Part shown: in pieces, positions 8,634 to 16,600 of the stretch | Position numbering within the stretch: position 1 is the first letter of the stretch | How the letters are laid out: every line of letters begins with the position of its first letter | Assembly: GCA_028287865.1 (NCBI GenBank) | Contig: JAQBOU010000169.1 | Location: 1 to 37,331 of the forward strand | DNA from: Mucilaginibacter sp. | GTDB taxonomy: Bacteria; Bacteroidota; Bacteroidia; Sphingobacteriales; Sphingobacteriaceae | Direction: 5' to 3' | Length of the DNA: 37,331 nucleotides | Translations under genes and position numbers: made by a program | Notes under the pieces: model-generated | Told to the model about the DNA's origin: nothing | Databases searched by the model: none | Seen by the model: the letters and a program-made list of their open reading frames with translations, nothing else

Positions 8634-9293
8634 ATGAAAATAAAATTATTCTTGCTCTTTTTAGGGATCGCTGTCAGCACACAGTTGCAGGCACAAACAG
8701 GTTTTCCGTTTGATAATGAGATCCGGACATTTAAACACCAGGACAGTATTAGTTTCCCGCCGCAAAATGGCATTTTATTTATTGGTAGCTCATCTATCCG
8801 GAAATGGACTGATCTTGAACAGCGTTTCCCCGGTAAGCCAATTATAAAGCGCGGCGTGGGTGGCTGTGAACTTTGGCAACTGGTTGATTATTACACGCCC
8901 TATATATTATTCCCTTACCATCCGCGTAAAATTTTTATTTATGCCGGGGAAAACGATATAGCTGCAGGCAAAAGCGGCAAGTTTGTATTCCAGGAGTTTC
9001 AGAAACTGTATGAAATGATAGGCAGGAAGTTACCGGACGCAACCGTTTATTTTATGTCGATAAAGCCAAGCCCCAGTCGCATGAAATTTTTTAACGAAGT
9101 AGTAATAGCGAATGAACTGATAAAAAACTATCTTAATAATAAGCCTAACAGCACTTATATTGATATGAGTACGGTGATTTTAAAGCAAAACTCATCTATA
9201 CCCGATTCTTCTTTATTTGAAGCAGACTACCTGCACCTTAACAGCAAAGGTTATAACAAATGGCAACAAGTGCTTGAGCCGTATGTAAATTAA
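8634..9293 (+). CDS. Secreted SGNH/GDSL-family hydrolase
   Basis: A 219-aa exported esterase-like hydrolase. The signal peptide is MKIKLFLLFLGIAVSTQLQAQ with cleavage near residue 20. The SGNH blocks are visible: block I LFIGSSSIRKW with nucleophile Ser52, a VGG turn at 75-77 for the oxyanion Gly, block III YAGENDI with Asn107, and block V ADYLHLNSKGY with Asp198 and His201. Family members remove acyl groups from lipids or sugars; the substrate here is unknown, although the GSSSIRKW form is common among carbohydrate-esterase-like members. It follows cdd by 13 bp and is followed by the MITE-like element. Confidence 0.9.
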   Translation: MKIKLFLLFLGIAVSTQLQAQTGFPFDNEIRTFKHQDSISFPPQNGILFIGSSSIRKWTDLEQRFPGKPIIKRGVGGCELWQLVDYYTPYILFPYHPRKIFIYAGENDIAAGKSGKFVFQEFQKLYEMIGRKLPDATVYFMSIKPSPSRMKFFNEVVIANELIKNYLNNKPNSTYIDMSTVILKQNSSIPDSSLFEADYLHLNSKGYNKWQQVLEPYVN

Positions 9294-9315
9294 TTTGAAT
9301 GTAAAGGATCAGAGG

Positions 9316-9548
9316 TATGATTAGCAGGGAAATCGCTTTTAAAGATTTATCGCTGGTTTTGGCTGAAGCCCCATTTTAATTGTTATTTTTCCGCCCCATA
9401 AATTGGGACGGCAATGAATTTAGATATTTGATTGCGTGCATTCATTGCCGTTTGGTTTAAGCCAACGGTTAAAATCGAAGCGACTAAACGACTTTAGCCT
9501 AAGTTTATAGGCTTAGTATCTTAAATGCGATTTCCCTGATATGATTAG
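9316..9548. mobile_element. MITE-like element with terminal inverted repeats and target duplication
   Basis: A non-coding element of about 214 bp (9325-9538). Its ends are a perfect 12-bp inverted repeat, CAGGGAAATCGC at the left and GCGATTTCCCTG at the right, with weaker pairing continuing inward through TTTAA and AGAT. The 9-bp direct repeat TATGATTAG lies outside both ends (9316-9324 and 9540-9548, one base from the right end), as expected for a target-site duplication. Inside is a 12-bp inverted repeat (9408-9419 and 9440-9451) around ACGGCAATGAAT and a smaller hairpin at 9496-9513. There is no open frame, so any transposase must act in trans. It sits between the SGNH hydrolase and the glucosidase terminus. 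Confidence 0.65.
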
Positions 9549-9609
9549 CCAGCTTTATATTGAAAGTTGTTTGTACTTACCTTTTTGCCTTTTAGCATTT
9601 AATGTTTGT

Positions 9610-11991
9610 TTACTTGTTCTTCAATTCATCTATCGGCTGCAGCGGTTGAAGGGCCGGATGTACCTTTTCGGTAACAATAGCCTTTGCCAGTTTAAAGGAA
9701 GCGGTGCCTTCAATATTTCTTGAGGACGATCCTATTTTAACCTTGTACTCACCGGCATCGGCTATCCAGGCTGACTTATTGGTATAGAAAGAAGCCAAAT
9801 CACTTGCATGGAGCGTAAACACCAGAAATTGTGATTGCCCGGGTGCCAACAAGTTTGTTTTAGCAAATGCCTTTAACTCATCCACCGGTTTATCAATATT
9901 TTTCGCAGGTGCCGCCAAGTAAAGCTGTACCACTTCCTTACCTGCTACTATACCCGTATTTTTAACCGTAACCTTTACGGAAATACTGCCATTAAAATCG
10001 GGCGAACTTACCTTGATATCGCTGAATTTAAATTTGGTATAAGACAATCCGTAACCAAACTCGTATGCCGGGTTAACCTTAAAAGCATCAAAATAACGGT
10101 AGCCTACATAAATTCCTTCCTGGTAAATTACCTGTTCGGGTTTTTTCTCAGGCGTACCGGGAAAATTCTTAGCTGATGGCTCATCTTTATAATCCATCGC
10201 AAAGGTGGTTGCCAGCCTGCCTGATGGGTTTACTTTGCCGCTTAGCACATCGGCAATTGCATTGCCTGCCTCAAGGCCCGGTTGCCAGGCCAATAAAATA
10301 GCATCTGCATTATCTCGCCAGCTTGCAACTTCAATTACACCTCCGATATTTAAAATTACGATAACCTTTTTTTCCTTTGCATGGAAAGCACTGGCAACAC
10401 CGGTGATCAGCCCTTTTTCAGCTTCCGACAAATAATAATCATTCTCCAGTTTGCGGTCGGCGCCTTCGCCTGCGTTTCTGCCAATGGTTATTACAGCGGC
10501 ATCAGCACCCTCTGCTTCTTTTGCTATGAGTTCGCTAACATTCATCTCAGGGATCGGAGGCAGTGGCGTAAAGAAATTACGTTGTTTAGGCTGCTTTGCT
10601 CTTACATCAGCGATATAATCTGTATAAGTCTTAGCCAGTGCTTCCTGTACTTTGTATCCTGCATTGTTTAATCCCTGCAGTAAGGATATAGTGTAAGCTT
10701 TATTTACGTCGCCGCTGCCGGTTCCGCCGGCTATAATGTTATAGGAGGTGTTGCCAAATACAGCAACGCGCCTGCCGGTTGTTAATGGCAATGCCTCATC
10801 CTCGTTTTTAAGTAATATCATACCTTCGGATGCAGCCATACGCGCTACTTTGGCGTGTGCAGCCAAATCAGGTTTATCAGAATATTTATATCCCCGGAAG
10901 GTTGGCGATTTTAGAATCACTTTCAATATTCTTTCAACGTTTTCATCCAGTTGCTTCATGCTCAAAGTGCCATTTTTAACCGCGGCTACAATAGCGTCTG
11001 ATTGATTAGGATTACCCGGCATCAGCAAATCATTACCTGCATTCATTTGCGCAACTGCATCGTGACCGCCAAACCAATCGGTCATTACCAAGCCTTTTAA
11101 ACCCCATTCATCTTTTAAAATGGTTGTTAAAAGGTCTCTCCGCTCTGAAGTATAAGTGCCGTTTAGCCTGTTATAGGATGACATCACGGTCCATGGCTGT
11201 GATGCTTTTACAGCAATAGAAAATCCCTTAAGGTAAATTTCCCGCATCGCCCGCTCACTTACATTGGCATTAACGCTGTTTCTTTGCGTTTCCTGGTTAT
11301 TGGCAGCGTAATGTTTTATAGAAGTACCTACGCCATTGCTCTGAATACCTTTTACAATTGCAGCGGTCATGCTGCCTGCTATCAGTGGATCTTCGGAGTA
11401 ATATTCAAAATTACGGCCGCCCAGCGGATTGCGGTGAATATTTAATGCCGGTGCCAATAATATATCCACACCGTATTCGCGTACTTCATTTCCGAATGCC
11501 ACCCCTACTTTGCGCACCAGCGAAGTATCCCAGGTGGAAGCCAGCAAAGTGGCAACCGGGAAAGCGGTAGCATAATACGTTTTTGGGTCATTTGGACGTT
11601 TAGGTTCGATCCTTAATCCGGCCGGCCCGTCGGATACCGTAATTGAGGGAATCCCCAAACGTGGGATGGCATGTGTTCTGCCGGCAGCGCCCGGAACTTT
11701 CTCGGGCACCTCATAGGCTTCAGGGTCTGACGGTGGCAATTTAAAACCGCCAATATCAACCGCTTTTGGCTTTTCGCCCTTAACAGGTGCAGGCACTCCC
11801 GGCATTTTAAAACCCATGCCCACTACCAGCTTTGATTTTTCCTGCAGGGTCATTGCATCAATTACCTGCTTTAAGGTGCTTTTTCCAAATTTAGGTACAG
11901 GTTGTTTGCTTTGTGCCTGGATTGTTAGCTGTAAAGAACCGAGCAGCACAAGTATTACAACAGCTGCCGCCGATTTGCAATTTATCGTCAT
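9610..11991 (-). CDS. Secreted glycoside hydrolase family 3 beta-glucosidase
   Basis: A 793-aa exported GH3 enzyme that hydrolyses terminal beta-linked glucose or related sugars from oligosaccharides. The ATG at 11991 is chosen over a TTG at 12033 because it starts directly with the signal peptide (MTINCKSAAAVVILVLLGSLQLTIQAQ). Domain order: N-terminal barrel with GRNFEYYSEDP near 192 and KHYAANNQE near 226, nucleophile Asp305 in VMTDWFGGH, a C-terminal alpha/beta sandwich with GEGADRKLE near 510, and a fibronectin-III-like domain after ELGYGLSYTKF-like wording (EFGYGLSYTKF). An insertion rich in Pro and Lys lies at about 60-100. No SusC/SusD partners are in the window. It is divergent from the DAC-like gene. 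Confidence 0.95.
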   Translation of the reverse strand: MTINCKSAAAVVILVLLGSLQLTIQAQSKQPVPKFGKSTLKQVIDAMTLQEKSKLVVGMGFKMPGVPAPVKGEKPKAVDIGGFKLPPSDPEAYEVPEKVPGAAGRTHAIPRLGIPSITVSDGPAGLRIEPKRPNDPKTYYATAFPVATLLASTWDTSLVRKVGVAFGNEVREYGVDILLAPALNIHRNPLGGRNFEYYSEDPLIAGSMTAAIVKGIQSNGVGTSIKHYAANNQETQRNSVNANVSERAMREIYLKGFSIAVKASQPWTVMSSYNRLNGTYTSERRDLLTTILKDEWGLKGLVMTDWFGGHDAVAQMNAGNDLLMPGNPNQSDAIVAAVKNGTLSMKQLDENVERILKVILKSPTFRGYKYSDKPDLAAHAKVARMAASEGMILLKNEDEALPLTTGRRVAVFGNTSYNIIAGGTGSGDVNKAYTISLLQGLNNAGYKVQEALAKTYTDYIADVRAKQPKQRNFFTPLPPIPEMNVSELIAKEAEGADAAVITIGRNAGEGADRKLENDYYLSEAEKGLITGVASAFHAKEKKVIVILNIGGVIEVASWRDNADAILLAWQPGLEAGNAIADVLSGKVNPSGRLATTFAMDYKDEPSAKNFPGTPEKKPEQVIYQEGIYVGYRYFDAFKVNPAYEFGYGLSYTKFKFSDIKVSSPDFNGSISVKVTVKNTGIVAGKEVVQLYLAAPAKNIDKPVDELKAFAKTNLLAPGQSQFLVFTLHASDLASFYTNKSAWIADAGEYKVKIGSSSRNIEGTASFKLAKAIVTEKVHPALQPLQPIDELKNK

Positions 11992-12024
11992 GAATTTAAA
12001 ATTAAAGTTATAGCCAATTGGTTT

Positions 12025-12166
12025 ATTACACAATTTTCATTGTGTCAACATTACACAATTGTAAATATTATTTTTTACAATAACAACTTAATAAACAAAT
12101 GAATAATAAACACAGACAGGCCTGTGTTTTTAAAGTATCAGGATAGATTTTCTATTCTTGTGTAAT
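12025..12166. promoter_or_regulatory. ATTACACAATT direct/inverted motif cluster in divergent promoter region
   Basis: The 11-mer ATTACACAATT occurs at 12025-12035 and 12050-12060, and its reverse complement core TTGTGTAAT occurs at 12158-12166. Between the first two copies CACAAT-TTTC-ATTGTG (12029-12044) forms an inverted repeat. A separate 8-bp inverted repeat (AAACACAG / CTGTGTTT) is at 12108-12129. The cluster lies between the GH3 gene and the DAC-like gene, so it could bind a regulator of either or both (inference). Confidence 0.5.
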
Positions 12167-12234
12167 AGTTGCATTATTTGATAGTTTAAAAACAGAATAG
12201 CGGTATTTTAGCGGTACAAATTATTAACAGTACA

Positions 12235-13377
12235 ATGCCCTACAGATCCACATACCAGGCAGCCAGCTTTGCAGCGCCGGCAATAGAAAGTCATTTTTCA
12301 AGGTTGCTGTCCACTGCTTTACAACAAGGGGAAACCGACCTGGCACCTGAACCTCCTTTAAAAGTAATTGAGGCTGTTATCGACGTGGCTTTTTGGGCAA
12401 GCATGCGCCGGGAAGAAGGGCGTTCGCCAAAGATCTCGCTGGCTTACCTTCCTCCTTTACTGGCCGGGCAGCCCCTGGTTTTTGAAGAAAAAATACTACT
12501 AACGCCACATGTGCTTACCAAACTGGCGCCGGCTGTTGAACGCTCGGGCATTCACCTGGGGATATGGGACGAAGACGGTGAATTGTATGTTTGGGGAACA
12601 ACACGCGCCATTCCTGATTGTTGTTTTGTGCTGGAGGTTATTGAACCGGGCTTGCTGGTTATCAAGCACCGCCGCATCAATGGCTTTGGCAAATTTATTA
12701 ATGTAGCTGTACTAAAAGGCGACGAAGTTAAAATCATTGACGAACATAGCAGAAGCCTGCCTGATTGCCCTGCTGTGCTAACGTCCCTGCTTGATTATAA
12801 TTCACCAACCGGCTGGAACGATTCTGTAAATGTACTTGTTCAACTGGCGGCTTCCATGCGCGCTCACGGGCATGGCGGCTCCTTACTGGTTGTACCCGCT
12901 GATAGCGATGCCTGGCGCGATTCGATCATCCATCCTATCACATACCCTGTTACACCTCCATTTGACCAGCTAAAAAAACTAATGAGCCAGGTGGTGGACG
13001 AAAGCAGCATGGGTTTATGGCAGGACGAAGTTAACCGTACAGTGGACAGTGTTGCCGGTCTTACTGCCGTTGATGGCGCAACCATTATAAATGACCAGTT
13101 GGAATTACTTGCCTTTGGCGCTAAAATAGGCCTATCATCAAACGGGCTGCCTGTTGAAGAAATGCTGGTGACCGAACCGGTTGTAGGCAGTGCTGCAATT
13201 ACCATACATCCCTCTCAAAATGGAGGCACGAGGCATCTCTCTGCAGCACAATTTGTGTTTGACCAGCGCGACGCCATCGCCCTGGTTTCATCACAGGATG
13301 GGCGGTTTACTATTTTCTCATGGTCGCCCTGCGAAAATATTGTACATGCGCATTATGTTGATTCGTTGCTGCTTTAA
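12235..13377 (+). CDS. DACNV-type sensor protein with diadenylate-cyclase-like (DAC) domain
   Basis: A 380-aa soluble protein. Its C-terminal third resembles the DAC (DisA_N) diadenylate cyclase fold: AVDGATIIND with the DGA signature at 280-282, then GGTRHLSAAQF with the nucleotide-binding GTRH at 331-334, and DAIALVSSQDGRFTIF closing like the DisA VVSEE-GTI strand. The N-terminal two thirds, including RINGFGKFINVAVLKGDEVKI and HGHGGSLLVVP at 213-221, match what I know as the DACNV putative sensor region, common in Bacteroidota. DAC domains make c-di-AMP from ATP. The third residue of the usual RHR motif is Leu335 here, so activity is uncertain. It could be a cyclase with an unknown ligand input or a degenerate nucleotide sensor. 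It is transcribed alone; no c-di-AMP phosphodiesterase or effector is nearby. Confidence 0.8.
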   Translation: MPYRSTYQAASFAAPAIESHFSRLLSTALQQGETDLAPEPPLKVIEAVIDVAFWASMRREEGRSPKISLAYLPPLLAGQPLVFEEKILLTPHVLTKLAPAVERSGIHLGIWDEDGELYVWGTTRAIPDCCFVLEVIEPGLLVIKHRRINGFGKFINVAVLKGDEVKIIDEHSRSLPDCPAVLTSLLDYNSPTGWNDSVNVLVQLAASMRAHGHGGSLLVVPADSDAWRDSIIHPITYPVTPPFDQLKKLMSQVVDESSMGLWQDEVNRTVDSVAGLTAVDGATIINDQLELLAFGAKIGLSSNGLPVEEMLVTEPVVGSAAITIHPSQNGGTRHLSAAQFVFDQRDAIALVSSQDGRFTIFSWSPCENIVHAHYVDSLLL

Positions 13378-13424
13378 CGGCATGCTGAGTTTTAAACCAG
13401 AAACATGCCGCTCGTAGGCATGCG
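13378..13424 (+). other. Alternative hairpins after the DAC-like gene
   Basis: CGGCATG (13378-13384) can pair with CATGCCG (13404-13410), while CATGCC (13404-13409) can instead pair with GGCATG (13417-13422). There is no T-run, so it is a weak terminator candidate or simply a repeat. I assign no function. Confidence 0.3.
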
Positions 13425-13549
13425 TGTATGTTATTAAATACAACGATGCTGACTATCATTATTTTATAAAAGCTTATTAAAAAATTAAAGGAATCCAAAC
13501 AAGCCTTTTTGTGGTAATTTGATGCATTATCTATATTAATAATTAAACA

Positions 13550-13568
13550 ATGGCATAAAATATGCCAT
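13550..13568. promoter_or_regulatory. Perfect inverted repeat before a small membrane ORF
   Basis: ATGGCATA-AAA-TATGCCAT is a perfect 8-bp inverted repeat with a 3-nt spacer, ending 9 nt before the ATG at 13578. It could be an operator or an RNA hairpin covering the ribosome entry site. Function is inferred from position only. Confidence 0.5.
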
Positions 13569-13577
13569 AAGGTATTT

Positions 13578-13730
13578 ATGAAAACAGTACATCAATTAAC
13601 TGAATACCCTGCTTCATCCAATGTATACATGAAATGGGCTATATACTGGATATTAGTTTTTTTGAGCCTGATAGCAATTTTATCTATTGGAATGATGATT
13701 GTATATGGGTGTTTTAATTGCCGGGTATAA
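13578..13730 (+). CDS. Putative small membrane protein, 50 aa
   Basis: A 50-codon open frame in the 589-bp gap between the DAC-like gene and the serine hydrolase. A polar N-terminus (MKTVHQLTEYPASSNVYMKW) is followed by one strong transmembrane segment (AIYWILVFLSLIAILSIGMMIVYG) and a short CFNCRV tail containing a C-x-x-C pair. It is preceded by a perfect inverted repeat. I know no family. Support is the clear single-span topology and position; codon use alone cannot prove it for so short a frame. The hairpin at 13768-13796 lies downstream. Confidence 0.4.
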   Translation: MKTVHQLTEYPASSNVYMKWAIYWILVFLSLIAILSIGMMIVYGCFNCRV

Positions 13731-13767
13731 CTATTTAAGCAACATTACTTCCTCTATAAATTAAAGC

Positions 13768-13796
13768 CTTCAAAAAACCGGAGGTTTTTGTTGAAG
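13768..13796 (+). terminator. Weak hairpin downstream of the small membrane ORF
   Basis: CTTCAAAAAACC can pair with GGTTTTTGTTGAAG across a 3-nt loop with a 2-nt bulge. The U-tract is inside the stem and not after it, so terminator activity is doubtful. Confidence 0.3.
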
Positions 13797-13966
13797 AAGG
13801 TAATAACTAATTTAGGTTAATTATTTTGCCAACTTGTTGTCCATTTATATCAATCAGCACTAAAGAATTTAATTTATTTAAACTAAAAGAAATATTTTTC
13901 AAACATTACTTTATCCCTATTGTAATAATTCTGATTTTCGTCCCGTTTAATTTGTGTTAATTATTT

Positions 13967-15181
13967 ATGAGATTTGTGTATAAAACTGTTTTAGCATTTA
14001 CCACCTTCCTGCTTGTTTTAACTTCCTGTTCGTCCAAACAAAATGACAAAGCGGCTAACGATCCCAAACCAACAACGGCTCCCCCGGATACAAAAGCTTT
14101 ACTCGCCTATAATCCCAAAGATGCGGATAAACGGATTGACAGCTTTATGCAGCAACTGCATAAAACCCGGGGCTTTAATGGCAATGTGCTGGTAGCTAAA
14201 CATGGCAAAATAATTTATGAAAACGCTATTGGCTGGGCGGATTACCTACATCGCGACAGCTTAAAAATAAATTCACAGTTTGAACTTGCTTCCGTTACAA
14301 AAACCATGACGTCCACCGCTATTTTAATGCTGATGGAGCAGGGTAAACTGAAGCTGGATGACAATGTAAAAAAGTTTTTTCCTGACTTTCCTTATGATGG
14401 TGTAACCATACGCTTGCTGCTTACCCATCGTTCGGGTATGATGAACTATGTTTATTTTACGGATGATCTGTATCGGGCACAGCATTGGGACCAGCGCAAA
14501 GGGATATCAAATGCGGATGAAATGGCACTGATAGCTAAATATAAACCAAGGCCGTTTAATCAGCCAGATAAGAGGTTTTTGTACAACAATTCCAATTTTA
14601 TGGTGTTGGGATCTATTGTAGAAAAAGTGACAGGCCAATCGTATGCTGATTTTATGATGGCGCATGTTTTTAAACCTGCGGGTATGGCCCATACCGCGGT
14701 TTATTCGAAAGCGGTTTATTCAAAGATTCCGGTTGATGTGGTAGGCCACGACCGTGGGCAATGGCGCTATTCTGTTGCCCAAAACTTTTTGGATGGCCCG
14801 GTTGGTGATAAGGGAATTTACAGCACGATAGGTGATCTTTATCTTTTTGACAGGGCTTTGCGCGCGGGCAGATTGTTGAAACAAGCGACGATGGATTCGG
14901 CTTATGTTCCACGCAACCCAATGCTGCATGGCCACTTTAGCTACGGTTACGGGTGGCGTATTTTTGAGGCCCCCGGCAAGCAGGTGATCTATCACACCGG
15001 CTGGTGGCATGGTTTCAGACACATTTATTTAAGAGATATAAAAGACGATATTACCATCGTTCTCTTATCAAACCTTTCCAACGGCAGCTTGTTAAAACTA
15101 GACGATCTGTTTAATATCGTAGGGATGCCGGTGGTTAGGAAAAGTGCCTATAAAGGCAATGGCGACACAAGTGATGATTGA
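13967..15181 (+). CDS. Lipoprotein serine hydrolase of the class C beta-lactamase/PBP family
   Basis: A 404-aa envelope lipoprotein. The signal peptide ends in the lipobox LTSC with lipidated Cys21, followed by a Lys/Pro/Thr-rich linker to about residue 45. The beta-lactamase-like domain shows all three active-site elements: SxxK as Ser109-V-T-Lys112, YxN as Tyr206-Asn-Asn208, and HTG at 343-345 in place of KTG. HTG is common in esterases and peptidases of this clan rather than true AmpC enzymes, so peptidoglycan peptide or ester hydrolysis is more likely than drug resistance (inference). It is monocistronic, with repeats separating it from the YbaB gene. Confidence 0.92.
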   Translation: MRFVYKTVLAFTTFLLVLTSCSSKQNDKAANDPKPTTAPPDTKALLAYNPKDADKRIDSFMQQLHKTRGFNGNVLVAKHGKIIYENAIGWADYLHRDSLKINSQFELASVTKTMTSTAILMLMEQGKLKLDDNVKKFFPDFPYDGVTIRLLLTHRSGMMNYVYFTDDLYRAQHWDQRKGISNADEMALIAKYKPRPFNQPDKRFLYNNSNFMVLGSIVEKVTGQSYADFMMAHVFKPAGMAHTAVYSKAVYSKIPVDVVGHDRGQWRYSVAQNFLDGPVGDKGIYSTIGDLYLFDRALRAGRLLKQATMDSAYVPRNPMLHGHFSYGYGWRIFEAPGKQVIYHTGWWHGFRHIYLRDIKDDITIVLLSNLSNGSLLKLDDLFNIVGMPVVRKSAYKGNGDTSDD

Positions 15182-15195
15182 TTTTAAGTTAAAAA

Positions 15196-15271
15196 GTTGA
15201 TTAGGTTAGATTGGTTGATCAGGTTATTAATTTGTAACATAACAACTACTCACTTAATCAACATAATCAAC
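15196..15271. repeat. GTTGAT repeats upstream of the YbaB/EbfC gene
   Basis: GTTGATTA (15196-15203) and GTTGATCA (15214-15221) are direct copies 18 bp apart. TAATCAAC occurs in the opposite orientation at 15255-15262 and 15264-15271. The whole can fold into a long imperfect hairpin that ends 7 bp before the YbaB start. It may be a regulatory site or a short intergenic repeat. Confidence 0.5.
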
Positions 15272-15278
15272 AAATAAC

Positions 15279-15578
15279 ATGTTCGATAAATTGATGCAAG
15301 CCCAGCAAAAGGCTGGCGAAGTAAAACAAAGGCTGGATGCCATAACGGTTATTGGCACAGCAGAAGGCGGAAAAATTACCGTTACTGCAAATGGTAACAA
15401 AGTGATACAATCGGTAGTGATTGATGATGTTTTTTTTAAAGAAGCCGACAGGGAGCAATTAGAAGAGCTATTGGTTACGGCAATAAATAAGGCCATGGAA
15501 CAGGCTGATAATGTAAGCCAGAGTGAAATGGCTGCCATGACCAAAGATATGTTTGGAGGTTTGGGCGGTTTATTTTAA
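15279..15578 (+). CDS. YbaB/EbfC-family nucleoid-associated protein
   Basis: A 99-aa member of the YbaB/EbfC DNA-binding family, whose dimers have a tweezer-like shape and bind DNA with little specificity. The N-terminal helix contains MQAQQKAGEVKQRLD, followed by the three-stranded sheet GGKITVTANGNKVIQSVVIDD (about 30-50) and the C-terminal LEELLVTAINKAMEQA helix. The protein ends with MFGGLGGLF, a Gly-rich tail often seen in this family as GG-LP-GLF. In many bacteria ybaB sits with dnaX and recR; neither is here. It probably coats or bends chromosomal DNA. It could share a transcript with the hydrolase 78 bp downstream. Confidence 0.92.
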   Translation: MFDKLMQAQQKAGEVKQRLDAITVIGTAEGGKITVTANGNKVIQSVVIDDVFFKEADREQLEELLVTAINKAMEQADNVSQSEMAAMTKDMFGGLGGLF

Positions 15579-15656
15579 AATCTAACATTCCAGTGAAATA
15601 TCTTTAATAAGTTTTGTTGATTTTTGAAGCCAAACTTATTTATTAAATCACACCCC

Positions 15657-16334
15657 ATGAAAACTACCTTTTACGGGCATGCCTCTTTCGAACTGGAAAC
15701 GGGCGGCAAAAAGTTATTATTTGATCCTTTTATATCGCCAAACCCGCTGGCAAAAAACATTGATGTTAACAGTTTAAAACCCGACTATATCCTTATTTCA
15801 CACGGGCACGGCGATCATATTGCCGACCTGGAAACTATTCAGAAAAATAGCGGCGCCACAGTGATCTGTATTGCAGAAATTGCCGAATGGTTGGGTAATA
15901 AAGGAATTAAAGAAGCCCATGGTATGAATATCGGCGGCGGATACAACTTTGATTTTGGCAGAGTGAAAATGGTTTATGCGCTGCACTCAAGCTCAATGCC
16001 TGATGGATCATATGGTGGTACCCCTGCAGGCTTTGTGCTTTATATTGAAGGTAAAAAAATATATTACGCCGGTGATACCGCGCTTACTTTAGATATGAAG
16101 CTGCTGGCAGACGAAGACCTGGATTGGGCCTTTTTACCTATAGGTGATAATTACACCATGGGAGCAGAGGATGCTATAAAAGCATGCGAGTTTATAAACT
16201 GCAAAAACATTATTGGGATGCATTATGACACGTTCCCGGTAATAAAGATCAATAAAAGTGAGGTAGCAGCAAAATTTGCGAAGGCCGGGATTAACTTAAA
16301 ACTACCCGAAATAGGCGAAAGCCTTAGCCTATAA
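15657..16334 (+). CDS. UPF0173 metal-dependent hydrolase (metallo-beta-lactamase fold)
   Basis: A 225-aa protein of the UPF0173/YtkL type. I chose the ATG at 15657 over an upstream TTG at 15624 because MKTTFYGHASFELETGGKKLLFDPF is the standard N-terminus. The metal-binding motif is HGHGDH at residues 49-54; further ligands are in ALHSSSMPDG, the AGDTALT aspartate and the GMHYDTFP histidine. The domain is complete, so it should bind two metal ions and hydrolyse an unidentified substrate in the cytoplasm. No gene for a partner pathway is adjacent. A strong bidirectional terminator follows 3 bp after the stop. Confidence 0.93.
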   Translation: MKTTFYGHASFELETGGKKLLFDPFISPNPLAKNIDVNSLKPDYILISHGHGDHIADLETIQKNSGATVICIAEIAEWLGNKGIKEAHGMNIGGGYNFDFGRVKMVYALHSSSMPDGSYGGTPAGFVLYIEGKKIYYAGDTALTLDMKLLADEDLDWAFLPIGDNYTMGAEDAIKACEFINCKNIIGMHYDTFPVIKINKSEVAAKFAKAGINLKLPEIGESLSL

Positions 16335-16336
16335 AC

Positions 16337-16365
16337 AACAAGCCCCCTAAAATCGGGGGCTTGTT
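16337..16365. terminator. Strong bidirectional Rho-independent terminator
   Basis: AACAAGCCCCC (16337-16347) pairs perfectly with GGGGGCTTGTT (16355-16365) over a 7-nt loop, followed by AATTT on the plus side and TTTAT on the minus side. It lies between two convergent genes and should serve both. Confidence 0.88.
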
Positions 16366-16380
16366 AATTTGACTCGATTC

Positions 16381-16566
16381 TTATTTCTCCTTTATCATCC
16401 TTGTACTGTCTTTCTTTTTGGTCGTATCCGTTTTTGTTTTCATTTTCATCTTCTTCTTTTTAACCGTATCCTGCATTGCAGACTTTGCCGTTATAACTAC
16501 ATTATGCGCATAAACGCTTCCAAATGAGATTGCTGCTAAAGCAATCATGCTAATTAGCTTTTTCAT
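16381..16566 (-). CDS. Small secreted lysine-rich protein, 61 aa
   Basis: A short exported protein with a clear signal peptide, MKKLISMIALAAISFGSVYA, and a mature chain of about 40 residues that is almost only Lys, Met, Thr, Asp and Ser (for example VKKKKMKMKTKTDTTKKK). Function is unknown; short basic secreted proteins of this composition may bind acidic polymers or nucleic acids (inference). A perfect 8-bp inverted repeat at 16601-16623 lies 35-57 bp upstream of its start. It shares the terminator at 16337-16365 with the convergent hydrolase. Confidence 0.75.
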   Translation of the reverse strand: MKKLISMIALAAISFGSVYAHNVVITAKSAMQDTVKKKKMKMKTKTDTTKKKDSTRMIKEK

Positions 16567-16600
16567 GTCTTAATTTTTTAAATGAAATAGTTTATTAATT

